Numbered from the stretch's first letter, positions 51,636 through 60,130 are shown. The stretch: 64,000 bases of DNA from JBBQKG01 sp038326655 (GCA_038326655.1 JBBQKG010000002.1:107002-171001), one strand, 5' to 3'. Notes: a model not told the origin generated them from the letters alone. Numbers and translations are program-made.

Positions 51636-52870
51636 CGCTCACCGTGCCGAGGCCCGCGATCCGCCGGCTCACCGCCGGTCCCGCGGCCACGCTTGGCGAT
51701 CACCTCTCCGTTCACGGCGAGCTGCCGGACATGAGCGGGGAGGCGCTGATCGACGCCGTCGAAGGGGCTGGGCTGAGGGGCCGGGGCGGCGCCGCCTTCC
51801 CGACCGCTCGTAAGCTGCACGCGGTCGCCGCCTCCAACCGCAGCGCGATCGTGGTCGCGAACGCTGCCGAGGGCGAGCCGATGAGCGCCAAGGACAGCCG
51901 CCTGCTCGCAAATGCTCCGCACCTCGTGCTCGACGGCGCTGTGCTCGCCGCGCGCGCCGTGCACGCGGACGAGGTGGTGCTCTGCATCCGCGAGAGCGCG
52001 GTCCGCGCATGGGAGGCCGTCGAGCGCGCGGTCGCCGAGCGGGACGCGGCCGGGGAGCTTCCGGTGGTCGCACGCCTCGTGGCGACCCCGGCGACCTACC
52101 TGGCGGGCGAGGAGAGCGCGCTCGTACGGTTCCTCAACGGCGGACCGGCGAAGCCCACCTTTATCCCGCCCCGGCCGTACGAGCGCGGTGTCGCGCGCCG
52201 TCCGACGCTGGTGCAGAACGTCGAGACGCTGGCGCAGGTGGCGCTGATCGCGCGCCACGGCGCCCAATGGTTCCGGTCGGCCGGCACTCCGGAGGATCCC
52301 GGCACCGCCTTGCTCACGCTCTCGGGCGCCGTCGAGAAGCCGGGCGTCTACGAGTTGGAGCTCGGCGCTCCGCTCGCCGACGCGATTGCTGCCGCCGGCG
52401 GCGCAACCGAGCCGATCCGAGCGCTGCTCGTGGGCGGGTTTTTCGGGTCGTGGGTAGAGGACCCCGAGCAGGCCGGAACCGACCTCGGCCTCGGCGCGGT
52501 GGCGCTGCTCCCCCAAAGCGCCTGCCCGGTGGCCGAGACCGCACGCGTTGCGGCATACCTGGCACGTGAGTCGGCCGGTCAGTGCGGGCCCTGCGTGAAC
52601 GGCCTGGACGCGGTTGCGGGCGCACTCGCCAGCGTCGCGCGTGGAGCCCCATACGCCGCCGTCGCGGCGGACCTCGAGCGCTGGCGCGCGATCGTCCCCG
52701 GACGGGGAGCGTGCCATCACCCCGACGGGGCGATCAGCTTCGTCACGAGCGCGCTCAACGTTTTTGCCCGCGAGTTCGCCGACCACGGCCGCGGCGGGCG
52801 CTGCTCCCGCTGCTCCCGGCCGTCGGTGCTCCCGATTCCGGCAAGCTCGCCGATCGCGCGGGCGGCATGA
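51632..52870 (+). CDS. NuoF-like NADH:acceptor oxidoreductase subunit
   Basis: A 412-residue relative of complex I subunit F, without the full complex I around it. It has GLRGRGGAAFPTARKLHAVA (FMN/NADH binding), VVANAAEGEPMSAKDSRLL, YLAGEESALVRFLNGGPAKP, a SLBB region (LSGAVEKPGVYELELGAPL), and the 4Fe-4S site ESAGQCGPCVNGLDAVAGA with a later Cys in GRGACHHPDGAI. Two further CxxC-type Cys occur near the end (GGRCSRCSRP). It likely takes electrons from or to NAD(P)H and passes them through the ferredoxin or the membrane partner. GTG 51632. Confidence 0.85.
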   Translation: MTLTVPRPAIRRLTAGPAATLGDHLSVHGELPDMSGEALIDAVEGAGLRGRGGAAFPTARKLHAVAASNRSAIVVANAAEGEPMSAKDSRLLANAPHLVLDGAVLAARAVHADEVVLCIRESAVRAWEAVERAVAERDAAGELPVVARLVATPATYLAGEESALVRFLNGGPAKPTFIPPRPYERGVARRPTLVQNVETLAQVALIARHGAQWFRSAGTPEDPGTALLTLSGAVEKPGVYELELGAPLADAIAAAGGATEPIRALLVGGFFGSWVEDPEQAGTDLGLGAVALLPQSACPVAETARVAAYLARESAGQCGPCVNGLDAVAGALASVARGAPYAAVAADLERWRAIVPGRGACHHPDGAISFVTSALNVFAREFADHGRGGRCSRCSRPSVLPIPASSPIARAA

Positions 52871-53124
52871 GCGTCGAGCTGCACGTGAACCCGATCGCAT
52901 GCGAGGCGCACGGCCTGTGCGCCGAGCTCTTCCCGGAGGGCATCGTGCTGGACGAGTGGGGCTATCCGATCGTGGACGAGCGGCCCCTACCGGACGAGCT
53001 GGTCGAGCACGCGCGCCGAGCCGCCGCGGCGTGCCCCACGCTTGCGCTGAAGCTGCGGACCAGCGGGCGAGACGGCCACAGGACGCGCGTGCAGCGCGCC
53101 CCGCGGCCGATTCGGTCTTCCTAG
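52867..53124 (+). CDS. Small ferredoxin, CxxHxxC type
   Basis: An 85-residue ferredoxin. Cluster residues: CEAHGLC at the N-terminus and a later AAACPTLAL, giving C-x2-H-x2-C...CP. This three-Cys pattern with His in the fourth place is known from actinobacterial P450-partner ferredoxins that carry a [3Fe-4S] or modified [4Fe-4S] cluster. The ATG overlaps the NuoF-like stop (ATGA). It may serve the operon's membrane reductase or the P450 at 46.9 kb. The C-terminal 20 residues are basic and unconserved. Confidence 0.85.
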   Translation: MSVELHVNPIACEAHGLCAELFPEGIVLDEWGYPIVDERPLPDELVEHARRAAAACPTLALKLRTSGRDGHRTRVQRAPRPIRSS

Positions 53125-53128
53125 GCGC

Positions 53129-53851
53129 CTACGGCTTGCACTGGCCGAGGACTCTGTCCCAGCCGGTGTTCTGCGCAGCCGTGAAGGGCTGATCGTTGCC
53201 CCTGCAGTCGAGCCGGCCGCCGCCGGCGTTGCCTTCGACGAACTTCGCCGCGGGGCCGCTGTTTCGCTTGAAGTCGAGGTCGCCTCGGCTGATCGTGTTG
53301 CCGCGGACGACGAGCTCGACGTCGACGACGTTGTCCTCGATCTCGACGTCGCCGCGCCTGACCACGTTGCCGGGGCAATCGACCGCGAGCGGGTCGCCGA
53401 CGAGGATGTCCCTGGTGCTGCGCTTCACGACGATGTCGCCCCGCACGGTGTTGCCGCAAACGTTCACCTTTTGATTCGCTCGCTGGACGTCGATGCGCCC
53501 GCCGATCGTGCTGGCGAAGATGAAGACCTTGTCGGTGCGATCCGTGGTGATGTGACCGCGCACCGTCGAGCCGCCATCGATCAGCAGCGTCCGTGCCCTG
53601 CTGCCCTTGACATCGCCGCGGACGGTCGTATCGGTGGCCTGGAAGTAGGCGCCGCCGAGCGCCTTCACGTCACCGCGGACCGTCGAGCCGGTCAGATGAC
53701 AGGCACCCCCTGCCGGAACCGTGACGTTCCCGTTGATCGTCACCCCGCTGAGATCGCCGTTGCAGACTCTCTTGCCATGTGCGGCTGCCGGTGAGGCGCC
53801 TGCGAGTACGCCAGCCACCACCGTCGCCGACAGAACGAGCACTCTTCTCAT
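53129..53851 (-). CDS. Secreted repeat protein, probable right-handed beta-helix
   Basis: A 240-residue exported protein of unknown role. After a signal peptide (VLVLSATVVAGVLAGASPAA) come many irregular repeats of the form 'S/T-T-V-R-G-D-V/I' (STVRGDVKALGG, TTVRGDVKGSRA, STVRGHITTD, NTVRGDIVVKRS, GDVEIEDNVVDVELVVRGN), suggesting parallel beta rungs like polymer-forming or bactofilin-like proteins. ATG 53851 has GGAGGGG 3-4 bases upstream. Five Cys are present. It stands alone on the minus strand. Confidence 0.75.
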   Translation of the reverse strand: MRRVLVLSATVVAGVLAGASPAAAHGKRVCNGDLSGVTINGNVTVPAGGACHLTGSTVRGDVKALGGAYFQATDTTVRGDVKGSRARTLLIDGGSTVRGHITTDRTDKVFIFASTIGGRIDVQRANQKVNVCGNTVRGDIVVKRSTRDILVGDPLAVDCPGNVVRRGDVEIEDNVVDVELVVRGNTISRGDLDFKRNSGPAAKFVEGNAGGGRLDCRGNDQPFTAAQNTGWDRVLGQCKP

Positions 53852-53981
53852 ATCCCCTCCATGGGTGTGCGGCTGCGATTCCCGGGACAGCGTTGCGCCG
53901 TCCGAGCCAAGAAGGCCATTCTCGTTGAACTGCGGGGGAGATGTCGAGCAAAATGTGGAGTGCGAGCCAGGGGCGGCTTGC

Positions 53982-56342
53982 TCAAGCCGCCGCGGCCCCG
54001 GCCCGCGGAGCGTCAAGGGCGTCCTTGACGGCAAAGAGCTTCTTCATCTCCTCGCCGGGTACGGGGTCCGCGAACAGGAAGCCCTGCGCGAAGTCGCAAT
54101 CCAGCGCCCGCATCGAGGCGAGCTGGCCGTCCGACTCGATGCCCTCTGCGATCGCCACCAGGCCGAGCGCGTGGGCGAGGCTGACGATATTTGCGGCAAT
54201 CGCCGCATCCTTTGCGTCGTGCTCGACGCCCTGGATGAAAGAGCGGTCAACCTTGATCATGTCGACCGGGAACCGCCTCAGCTGCCCGAGCGACGAGACC
54301 CCGGTGCCGAAGTCGTCGATCGCGATCCGCACGCCCCGGTCGTGCAGCTCGGCAAGCTCCGCGCGGGACCGGTCGCCGACCGGCCCCTCGACCACGATCG
54401 CGGTCTCGGTCACCTCGAGCCCCAGACTGCCCGGCGACAAGCCGGTCTCCTCGAGCGTCCGGTAGACGAGCGCGCTCACGCCACCCGCCGAGAGCTGCTT
54501 GCCGGACAGGTTGACCCACATCACGAACGGATCGGGGAGCACCCCCGCGTCGCGCCACTCGGCCGCCTGCGTGCACGCCTCGCGCAGGACGAACTCACCG
54601 AGCGGGAGGATCATCCCGGTGGCCTCCGCGACCGGGATGAACCGGTCGGGCAGGACGTTGCCGCGAGCCGGCGAGGCCCATCGCAGCAGCGCCTCCGCGC
54701 CCACGATGCCGGCGCCGTCGAGGGACACCTCGGGCTGGTAATGGACGCTGAACTCGCGACGCTCGAGGCCAAGGCGCAATTCGTGCTCGAGCCCGAGCAC
54801 CTCGCCGAACTCGCGCGCCATGTCGTAGCTGAAGACCTCGTGGCGAGCGCGGCCGCCCTCCTTGGCCGCGTACATCGCGACGTCCGCATGGCGGACCAGT
54901 TCCTCTCTGCTGCCAGCGCCGCCCGGGTGCAGGACGATCCCGGTGCTGGCGCTGAGGGCGAACTCGCGCCCCGCCACGTTGAGGGGCTCGGACAGCCGCT
55001 CGGCCAGGCGCCGCGCAATTCCGATCGCGCCTTGCTCGTTGGCGCCCTCGAGCAGCAGGGCGAACTCGTCGCCGCCGAGGCGGGCGAGCGTGTCGCTCGG
55101 CCGCATCACGTCGCAGAACCGTTCCGCCACCAGCTTCAGCAGGCTGTCTCCTGCGTCGTGGCCGAGGCTGTCGTTGACCTGCTTGAAACCGTCCAGGTCG
55201 ATCAGCAGGACCGCCAGCACCTCACGTGACCGGGCCGAGCGCGCAAGCGCCTGATCGAGCCGGTCACGGAACAGGGCCCGGTTGGGGAGATCGGTGAGGC
55301 CGTCGTGGAAGGCCTGATGGGTCAGCTCTTCCTCCAGGCGGATGCGCTCCGTCACGTCCCTGGCGTTGAGGACGATTCCCCGGATCAACCGGTCGTGCCG
55401 CAGGTCGGTCACGTGCGCCTCGAGCGATCGCCATTCGCCGAAGCGGTTCCGCATCCGGAACACCACCTCGTGTGGCTCGGCCTGCGCCGACGCGCTCTGC
55501 ACGAACGCCTGGTCGTCTGGATGGACGAAGCGGGCAATGCCCTGGCCCAGCAGGTCGTGCTCTTCGCGGCCCACCATGCTGGCGACCGAGTGGCTGACGT
55601 AGCGGCAGGCCCTCGCTCCGAACACGAGCACGAGGTCCGTCGAGGAGGTGACGAGGCTCCGGAAGTGAGCGGTCTGGCGCCGCGTCGCCCCGACCAGTCC
55701 CCAGCCGAGCAGCAGCGAGGCGAGCAATCCGGCGATCCCGAGCGCCACCTGTGTGCGGATCAGGTCGGTGATGTTGCGATCGGCGCGGGTGGCCATCGAC
55801 CGGGCCGCGTTGAGCGAGACGTTCGAGGTCAGCGCGGCAAGGACGCGCAGCCGCCTGACAGGATCGGATACGGCGATGCGTTCATCGGCCGTCATCGACG
55901 GGCGCTTCCTGACGTCGCCGGCCAGCATGGCGGTGCCGGCGGTGGTGAGGTCGGCGACGAGCCGCCGCTGTTGCTTGAGCTGAGCTCGCACCGGCGATCC
56001 GGATGCCGGCGAGATCGTGGTCTCGTCGTCGTCGCCGTTGACGCCGGGCACCTCGCCGCCTTCGAGCAGCACGCGCGCGCTCGTGGTGAGCAGTGAAGCC
56101 GTGTAGCGCGGGTCGGCCTGCCTGCCCTGGCGCACCAGCATCACCTCGTTGACGTAGCGCTCGGCGAGCGTGCGCTGCCTGCCGGCGATCTCGACCACGG
56201 TTGCGCGGTGCTTGGAGCGCGAGGTCGCACGGATCGACAGCACCACGCTGAGCGTGGAGAACAGGGCGAACGTGACCAGGATCGCGCCGATCGCGCGGCG
56301 CCCGCGCGCCGCAAACGGACTGAATGCCGGGCCGCCGCGCAT
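53982..56342 (-). CDS. PAS-GGDEF-EAL c-di-GMP signalling protein
   Basis: A 786-residue membrane protein. Residues ~15-40 and ~185-210 are membrane helices around an extracytoplasmic sensor part with PilJ-like start (EIAGRQRTLAERYVNEVMLV). Then PAS (SSTDLVLVFGARACRYVSHS; RFVHPDDQAFV), GGDEF with intact motif (LARLGGDEFALLLEGA) and EAL with EALLRW, then the conserved NLSGKQLSAGG, IDDFGTGVSSLGQLRRFPVD and KVDRSFIQGV. Both domains keep key residues, so it may make and break c-di-GMP. ATG/GTG start at 56342, 4 bp after the cupredoxin stop. Confidence 0.9.
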   Translation of the reverse strand: MRGGPAFSPFAARGRRAIGAILVTFALFSTLSVVLSIRATSRSKHRATVVEIAGRQRTLAERYVNEVMLVRQGRQADPRYTASLLTTSARVLLEGGEVPGVNGDDDETTISPASGSPVRAQLKQQRRLVADLTTAGTAMLAGDVRKRPSMTADERIAVSDPVRRLRVLAALTSNVSLNAARSMATRADRNITDLIRTQVALGIAGLLASLLLGWGLVGATRRQTAHFRSLVTSSTDLVLVFGARACRYVSHSVASMVGREEHDLLGQGIARFVHPDDQAFVQSASAQAEPHEVVFRMRNRFGEWRSLEAHVTDLRHDRLIRGIVLNARDVTERIRLEEELTHQAFHDGLTDLPNRALFRDRLDQALARSARSREVLAVLLIDLDGFKQVNDSLGHDAGDSLLKLVAERFCDVMRPSDTLARLGGDEFALLLEGANEQGAIGIARRLAERLSEPLNVAGREFALSASTGIVLHPGGAGSREELVRHADVAMYAAKEGGRARHEVFSYDMAREFGEVLGLEHELRLGLERREFSVHYQPEVSLDGAGIVGAEALLRWASPARGNVLPDRFIPVAEATGMILPLGEFVLREACTQAAEWRDAGVLPDPFVMWVNLSGKQLSAGGVSALVYRTLEETGLSPGSLGLEVTETAIVVEGPVGDRSRAELAELHDRGVRIAIDDFGTGVSSLGQLRRFPVDMIKVDRSFIQGVEHDAKDAAIAANIVSLAHALGLVAIAEGIESDGQLASMRALDCDFAQGFLFADPVPGEEMKKLFAVKDALDAPRAGAAAA

Positions 56343-56346
56343 CGCC

Positions 56347-56781
56347 TTAGCGGACCACCACTTCTTTGTGCATGCCTCCGAGGTAGTGGCCGGTCATGTT
56401 GCAGAAGAACTCGTAACGCCCGGGCCGCAGGCTCACGCGGAGCTCTCTGGTCCGGCCTGGAAGGCCGGGCTCGAGCGTGCCGGCGGTGGCCGCCTCGACG
56501 GCGTCCTCGTTCACCGTCAGGCCGTCATGGCGCAAGGGCAGGTGACTGTCCCTGGCGCGCACCACGATCAACTCGTGGTCGACCGGTCCCTTGTTCCAGA
56601 CCGCGAGGACGTGCTTCCCCGCCGCAAGGGTTGCCGGCACGGAGATCTTGAAGTCCCGCTCGGTCACACGCGTCGCGGAACCCCGTGCCCGCGGGGCCGG
56701 CTCGGCTCCGCAAGACGCGATCACGAGCGCCGCGGCCACGGCGGCCGTGAGCGCGGCGAGCCGGCACGACTTTGATCGCAT
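56347..56781 (-). CDS. Cupredoxin lipoprotein
   Basis: A 144-residue protein with a lipobox (VIASC, then GAEP) after a signal sequence, so it is probably lipid-anchored outside the membrane. The beta domain carries type 1 copper ligands: His in GPVDHELIVV, then Cys, His and Met in FFCNMTGHYLGGMHKEV. It resembles plastocyanin/nitrosocyanin-like small copper proteins. It lies 4 bp before the GGDEF-EAL gene, so a sensing link to that receptor is possible, but this is inference. Confidence 0.82.
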   Translation of the reverse strand: MRSKSCRLAALTAAVAAALVIASCGAEPAPRARGSATRVTERDFKISVPATLAAGKHVLAVWNKGPVDHELIVVRARDSHLPLRHDGLTVNEDAVEAATAGTLEPGLPGRTRELRVSLRPGRYEFFCNMTGHYLGGMHKEVVVR

Positions 56782-56851
56782 CCTTAGATCATCGGATCAG
56801 ATCGCGCGTTGCTTTAGGCACAAAAACGCCGCCGGCGCGGCTCCAGCGCTG

Positions 56852-57157
56852 CTATCCGGGATACGCGGAGGTGTCCGCGACCTGGTGGATCGCCACCTCG
56901 GGCCGGGACGAGACCAGCTCGAGCAGCCGGTGCGAGAACTCGTGCAGGTGCGGCTCGGCGAAGTGACGGTCGAGCGCTTCGCGGTCGGCCCACTCCTCGA
57001 CCGCCACGAACGCGACCGGGTCCTCGACCGCGGCGAAGAACCCGTAGCGCAGGCACCCCGGCTCGAGGCGCGAGTCGGTCTGCATCTGCTCGAGCAGCGC
57101 GACCAGCTCGTCGCGCCGCTCAGGGCCGCACTCGACCCGCCCGATCACCAGGATCAT
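56852..57157 (-). CDS. ABM-family small protein (antibiotic biosynthesis monooxygenase-like)
   Basis: A 101-residue alpha/beta-barrel dimer-type protein, starting MILVIGRVECGPERRDELVA, with LEPGCLRYGFFAAVEDPVAF and VEEWADREALDRHFAEPHLH, the ABM/YgiN pattern. Members act as quinone or polyketide monooxygenases or have unknown roles. ATG overlaps the SnoaL-like stop (ATGA). Confidence 0.85.
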   Translation of the reverse strand: MILVIGRVECGPERRDELVALLEQMQTDSRLEPGCLRYGFFAAVEDPVAFVAVEEWADREALDRHFAEPHLHEFSHRLLELVSSRPEVAIHQVADTSAYPG

Positions 57158-57633
57158 GCCTTCGCGTCCTGCTCCAGGAACTCGTCCAGGCCCGCGCGGG
57201 CACGCCGCCGGACCGCCGATTTGACCAGCGGCGTCCACCCCAGCAAGAGGCCACGCGTCCCCAGCGCCTGGCGGGACCACCGGTAGAAGTCGAAGTCGTC
57301 GCGGTGCTCGGCGATCAGCCCGTCGTCGAAGCGAAACGACGCGTGCACGTCGTTCACGACCGGTCGGCCGGTCTGCGTGAAGGTGTAGTGGGCGCGCCAG
57401 TGAGCCGTGCCGGCGTCGTCGGTCGCCTCGTGGTCGAGCAGTTCGACCCGCAGGTCCGTCGCTCGTCCGGTCAGCATCCGCCACATCGCGCCCGCCTCCG
57501 CGCCACGAAGGTCTGGAAAGACGGGGTCGGCGAATTGCGCGTCGGGTGCGTAGCAGGCCGCCATCGCAGCGCCGTCCCGTGCGGCGAAGGCGCCGTAGAA
57601 GCGCTCGATGAGGCTGTCGCCGGCGGTTGCCAT
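57154..57633 (-). CDS. SnoaL/NTF2-like protein
   Basis: A 159-residue cone-shaped alpha+beta barrel protein of the NTF2-like superfamily. It begins with the helix DSLIERFYGAFAARDGAAMA, then CYAPDAQFADPVF, and WRAHYTFTQTGRPVVNDVHA and FRFDDGLIAEHRDDFDFYRW. This kind of domain binds small substrates; the specific role is unknown. The gene is coupled to the ABM gene and divergent from the acyltransferase. Confidence 0.8.
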   Translation of the reverse strand: MATAGDSLIERFYGAFAARDGAAMAACYAPDAQFADPVFPDLRGAEAGAMWRMLTGRATDLRVELLDHEATDDAGTAHWRAHYTFTQTGRPVVNDVHASFRFDDGLIAEHRDDFDFYRWSRQALGTRGLLLGWTPLVKSAVRRRARAGLDEFLEQDAKA

Positions 57634-57738
57634 TAGGTCAACCTACCGGGCCGGCATCACTCGTGGGCTGTGGGTTCTGAGCGTTCCGTGATTTGATCAG
57701 TCCTGCAAAGCAGCCGGACGACCGGAGGAGAGGCACCG

Positions 57739-59187
57739 ATGCACCGAATGAGCCCGCTGGACGCGTCGTTCTTGCACCTCGAAGACGACGTGACCCAACT
57801 GCACATCGGCTCGGTGGCGATCTTCGAGGGGCCGCCGCCCCCGCACGAGGAGATCCGCGCGATGATCGGTAGCAAGCTCGCGCTCGTGCCGCGATACCGG
57901 CAGGTGGTGCGCTTCGTGCCGCTCGCGATGGGCCGGCCCGTCTGGGTCGACGATCGCCACTTCAACCTCGAGTACCACGTGCGTCGCACCGCGCTGCCGG
58001 CGCCCGGCGGCGAAGCGGAGCTTCGCAACCTCGTCGGGAGGATCATGTCCCAGCATCTCGACCGCGCCAAGCCGCTGTGGGAGATGTGGATCGCCGAGGG
58101 CCTCGGCAAGGGGCAGTGGGCGCTGGTCTCGAAGGTTCACCACTGCATGGTCGACGGCGTGTCCGGGACCGACCTGCTGACGGTGATCCTGGATCGTGAG
58201 CGGGCCTCGGAGCCTGCCGGCCGTGACGACTGGGTGCCGGAGCGCGCTCCGGGCGGCATCCGGCTCTTGGGCGACGCGATCGTGGAGCGGACGGTCAGCC
58301 CGTACGAGGGCTTTCGAGCCGCGCGCGCGGCCCTGCGTGCTCCGCGGCAGTTCGCCGGAGTCGTGCGCGACACGACGCGGGGCCTGATCGGCATGCGTGG
58401 CCTGGTCCGCCGCACCCCGCCCTCTTCCCTCAACGGGCCGATCGGCCCGCACCGGCGCTGGGGTTGGGCCCGGTCCCAGCTATCCGACGTCAAAGCCGTG
58501 CGGGCCGCGCTCGGCGGCACTGTGAACGACGTCGTCCTGGCCTGCATCACCAACGGCTTTCGCCGGCTGCTGCTTTCCCGCGGCGAGTCGATCGACCGTG
58601 TGGTGCGCACGATGGTGCCCGTTTCGGTGCGCTCGCCGGGCGAGCGCGGCACCTACAACAATCGCGTGTCGGCGATGTTCGCCGAGCTGCCCGTGGGAAT
58701 CGAGGACCCGAGGGAACGACTGGAATCGATCCGTGCGCAGATGGAGGGCCTGAAGGAGTCGAAGCAGGCAGTGGCCGGGGAGGTGCTGACGTCGCTCTCG
58801 GGGTTTGCGCCGCCGATGCTGCTCGCGCTCGGCGAGCGCGTCGCGACGCGCGTGCCGCAGCGCAACGTGAACACGGTCACGACCAACGTGCCGGGACCTC
58901 AATACTCGCTGTACGCGGCAGGGCGCCGGCTGCTCGAAGCCTTCCCCTACGTGCCGCTCGGCGGCCACATCCGAGTCGGAGTCGCGATCTTCTCGTATGA
59001 CGGCGCGCTGAACTTCGGCGTCACCGGTGATTACGACACGGCGGGCGACGTGGCCGTCCTGTGCGACGGGATCGAGGAGGGCATGTCGGAGCTCGTGAAG
59101 CTGGCGCAGCCACCCCGACCTCGCGCCCGGAAGAGCGCCGCAAGGCGGCCTGCCAAGCCGCCTACGATCGAGGCGCGGCCGGAATAG
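57739..59187 (+). CDS. Wax ester synthase/diacylglycerol acyltransferase (WS/DGAT)
   Basis: Makes storage wax esters or triacylglycerol from acyl-CoA. The 482-residue protein starts MHRMSPLDASFLHLEDDVTQ, has the active site in VSKVHHCMVDGVSGTDLL (HHxxxDG), VNDVVLACITNGFRRLLL, and the C-terminal NVPGPQYSLYAAGRRLLEAF. This family is abundant in actinobacteria. ATG 57739; GGAGGAG lies about 7-10 bases before it. It converges on the HU gene. Confidence 0.9.
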   Translation: MHRMSPLDASFLHLEDDVTQLHIGSVAIFEGPPPPHEEIRAMIGSKLALVPRYRQVVRFVPLAMGRPVWVDDRHFNLEYHVRRTALPAPGGEAELRNLVGRIMSQHLDRAKPLWEMWIAEGLGKGQWALVSKVHHCMVDGVSGTDLLTVILDRERASEPAGRDDWVPERAPGGIRLLGDAIVERTVSPYEGFRAARAALRAPRQFAGVVRDTTRGLIGMRGLVRRTPPSSLNGPIGPHRRWGWARSQLSDVKAVRAALGGTVNDVVLACITNGFRRLLLSRGESIDRVVRTMVPVSVRSPGERGTYNNRVSAMFAELPVGIEDPRERLESIRAQMEGLKESKQAVAGEVLTSLSGFAPPMLLALGERVATRVPQRNVNTVTTNVPGPQYSLYAAGRRLLEAFPYVPLGGHIRVGVAIFSYDGALNFGVTGDYDTAGDVAVLCDGIEEGMSELVKLAQPPRPRARKSAARRPAKPPTIEARPE

Positions 59188-59196
59188 ATCGCTCGA

Positions 59197-59227
59197 CCGG
59201 CCAAGCCCGCGGTGCGGGCTTGGCCGG
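59197..59227. terminator. 14-bp perfect hairpin between convergent WS/DGAT and HU genes
   Basis: CCGGCCAAGCCCGC, loop GGT and GCGGGCTTGGCCGG. It sits 9 bp after the acyltransferase stop and 14 bp before the HU stop, and can serve both strands. No T-run. Confidence 0.75.
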
Positions 59228-59241
59228 CGACAGGACCAGGT

Positions 59242-59517
59242 CTAGGTGTTGACGACCTGCTTGAGCTTCGAGCCGGCGCTGAAGCGCGGAACTCGGGACG
59301 CCTTGATCTCGATCGTGGCGCCGGTCTGCGGGTTGCGGCCCTGGCGTGCGCTCCGGTCGGCTACGTGGAACTTGCCAAAACCGGTGAGGGTGATCTCGGC
59401 GCCGCTGGCAAGCTGCTCCTCGATCGTTTTGAGCGTGGCGTCGACCGCGGCCTCGGCCTCACGGCGACTGAGTTCCGTCTTCTCGGCTACCTGCTCGACG
59501 AACTCGGCCTTGTTCAT
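59242..59517 (-). CDS. hup: HU-family DNA-binding protein
   Basis: Nucleoid protein of 91 residues, starting MNKAEFVEQVAEKTELSRRE, with ITLTGFGKFHVADRSARQGR and NPQTGATIEIKASRVPRFSA, the DNA-bending arm with NPxTG. It has no Lys/Ala-rich C-terminal tail of the mycobacterial HupB type. AGGAGGAG lies just before the ATG. The 183-bp gap upstream (59518-59700) holds its promoter region and no other gene. Confidence 0.96.
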   Translation of the reverse strand: MNKAEFVEQVAEKTELSRREAEAAVDATLKTIEEQLASGAEITLTGFGKFHVADRSARQGRNPQTGATIEIKASRVPRFSAGSKLKQVVNT

Positions 59518-59700
59518 GAAAGCTCCTCCTCGTTTGAGAACGGAGGATCGACGCTAATTGCCCCGTCGGACGTCGAGTTCGGGGCCTGGGCCGTTCACGC
59601 GGTGCCCGCCCATTTGATCGACCGGCCGATTCGACCAGGGTCTGGGCGGGAGAACAGCCTTCGGATAGCCCGGCAGTTCCAACGGATCTGAGAGAGGATC

Positions 59701-59865
59701 ATGGGTTCGCGGGTGCTTCGCCGCCTCGGTATCGCTGGCGCTCTGATCGCGTTTGACGCATCGGCGGTTGCATATGTCGTGCAGGCATTCTTGGGCAGCG
59801 AGTTCGCCAGCCGGTACGGCGGTGGAGGCAACGCCTATGGGAAGTGCGTTCGTCAGAGCCACTAG
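59701..59865 (+). CDS. Small secreted peptide with NAYGKCV end
   Basis: A 54-residue frame, MGSRVLRRLGIAGALIAFDA then SAVAYVVQAFLGSEFASRYG and GGGNAYGKCVRQSH. A basic start and a hydrophobic stretch suggest a signal peptide, leaving a short mature part with one Cys. The GNAYGKCV ending is like small exported proteins common in Thermoleophilia, as far as I recall. GAGAGGATC lies directly upstream of the ATG. Confidence 0.5.
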   Translation: MGSRVLRRLGIAGALIAFDASAVAYVVQAFLGSEFASRYGGGGNAYGKCVRQSH

Positions 59866-59875
59866 CTCGTCGCCA

Positions 59876-59906
59876 GAGCGACGGACTCGAACCCGCGACC
59901 ACCCGG
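59876..59906 (-). repeat. tRNA 3'-end fragment
   Basis: On the minus strand these bases correspond to a variable loop, T-arm and acceptor 3' part (CC[G]GGTGGTCGCGGGTTCGA and on). 29 of 31 aligned bases match the intact tRNA-His at 60808-60839, with one missing C. The rest of a tRNA is absent. It could be the remnant of an attachment site. Confidence 0.55.
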
Positions 59907-60130
59907 CTTTCCTGAGCAGCGTCCGGAGCCGCTGAAGCTGCTCGGGTGGCTTTGCTGGTCCTGTGAGCGCCCAGCTGGCTCGACGAATTGTGAACGCTTC
60001 CGCGTGATCAGGGCTAGGGTTGGTTTCGCGGGCGGAGTCGGGACCTGCTCGGTACGTCCCCCGCTCGACAGCGCCAATGAAGGTCCTTTCGCAAGCGGGT
60101 GGCCCGAAAACCGCCCCGACGAGACTTCAT

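Noticed and set aside
59866..60130. Integrase, recombinase or insertion sequence near the tRNA fragment
   Set aside because: Translations in all frames show no recombinase or transposase motifs and no terminal inverted repeats; the mobile-element idea rests on the tRNA duplicate alone.
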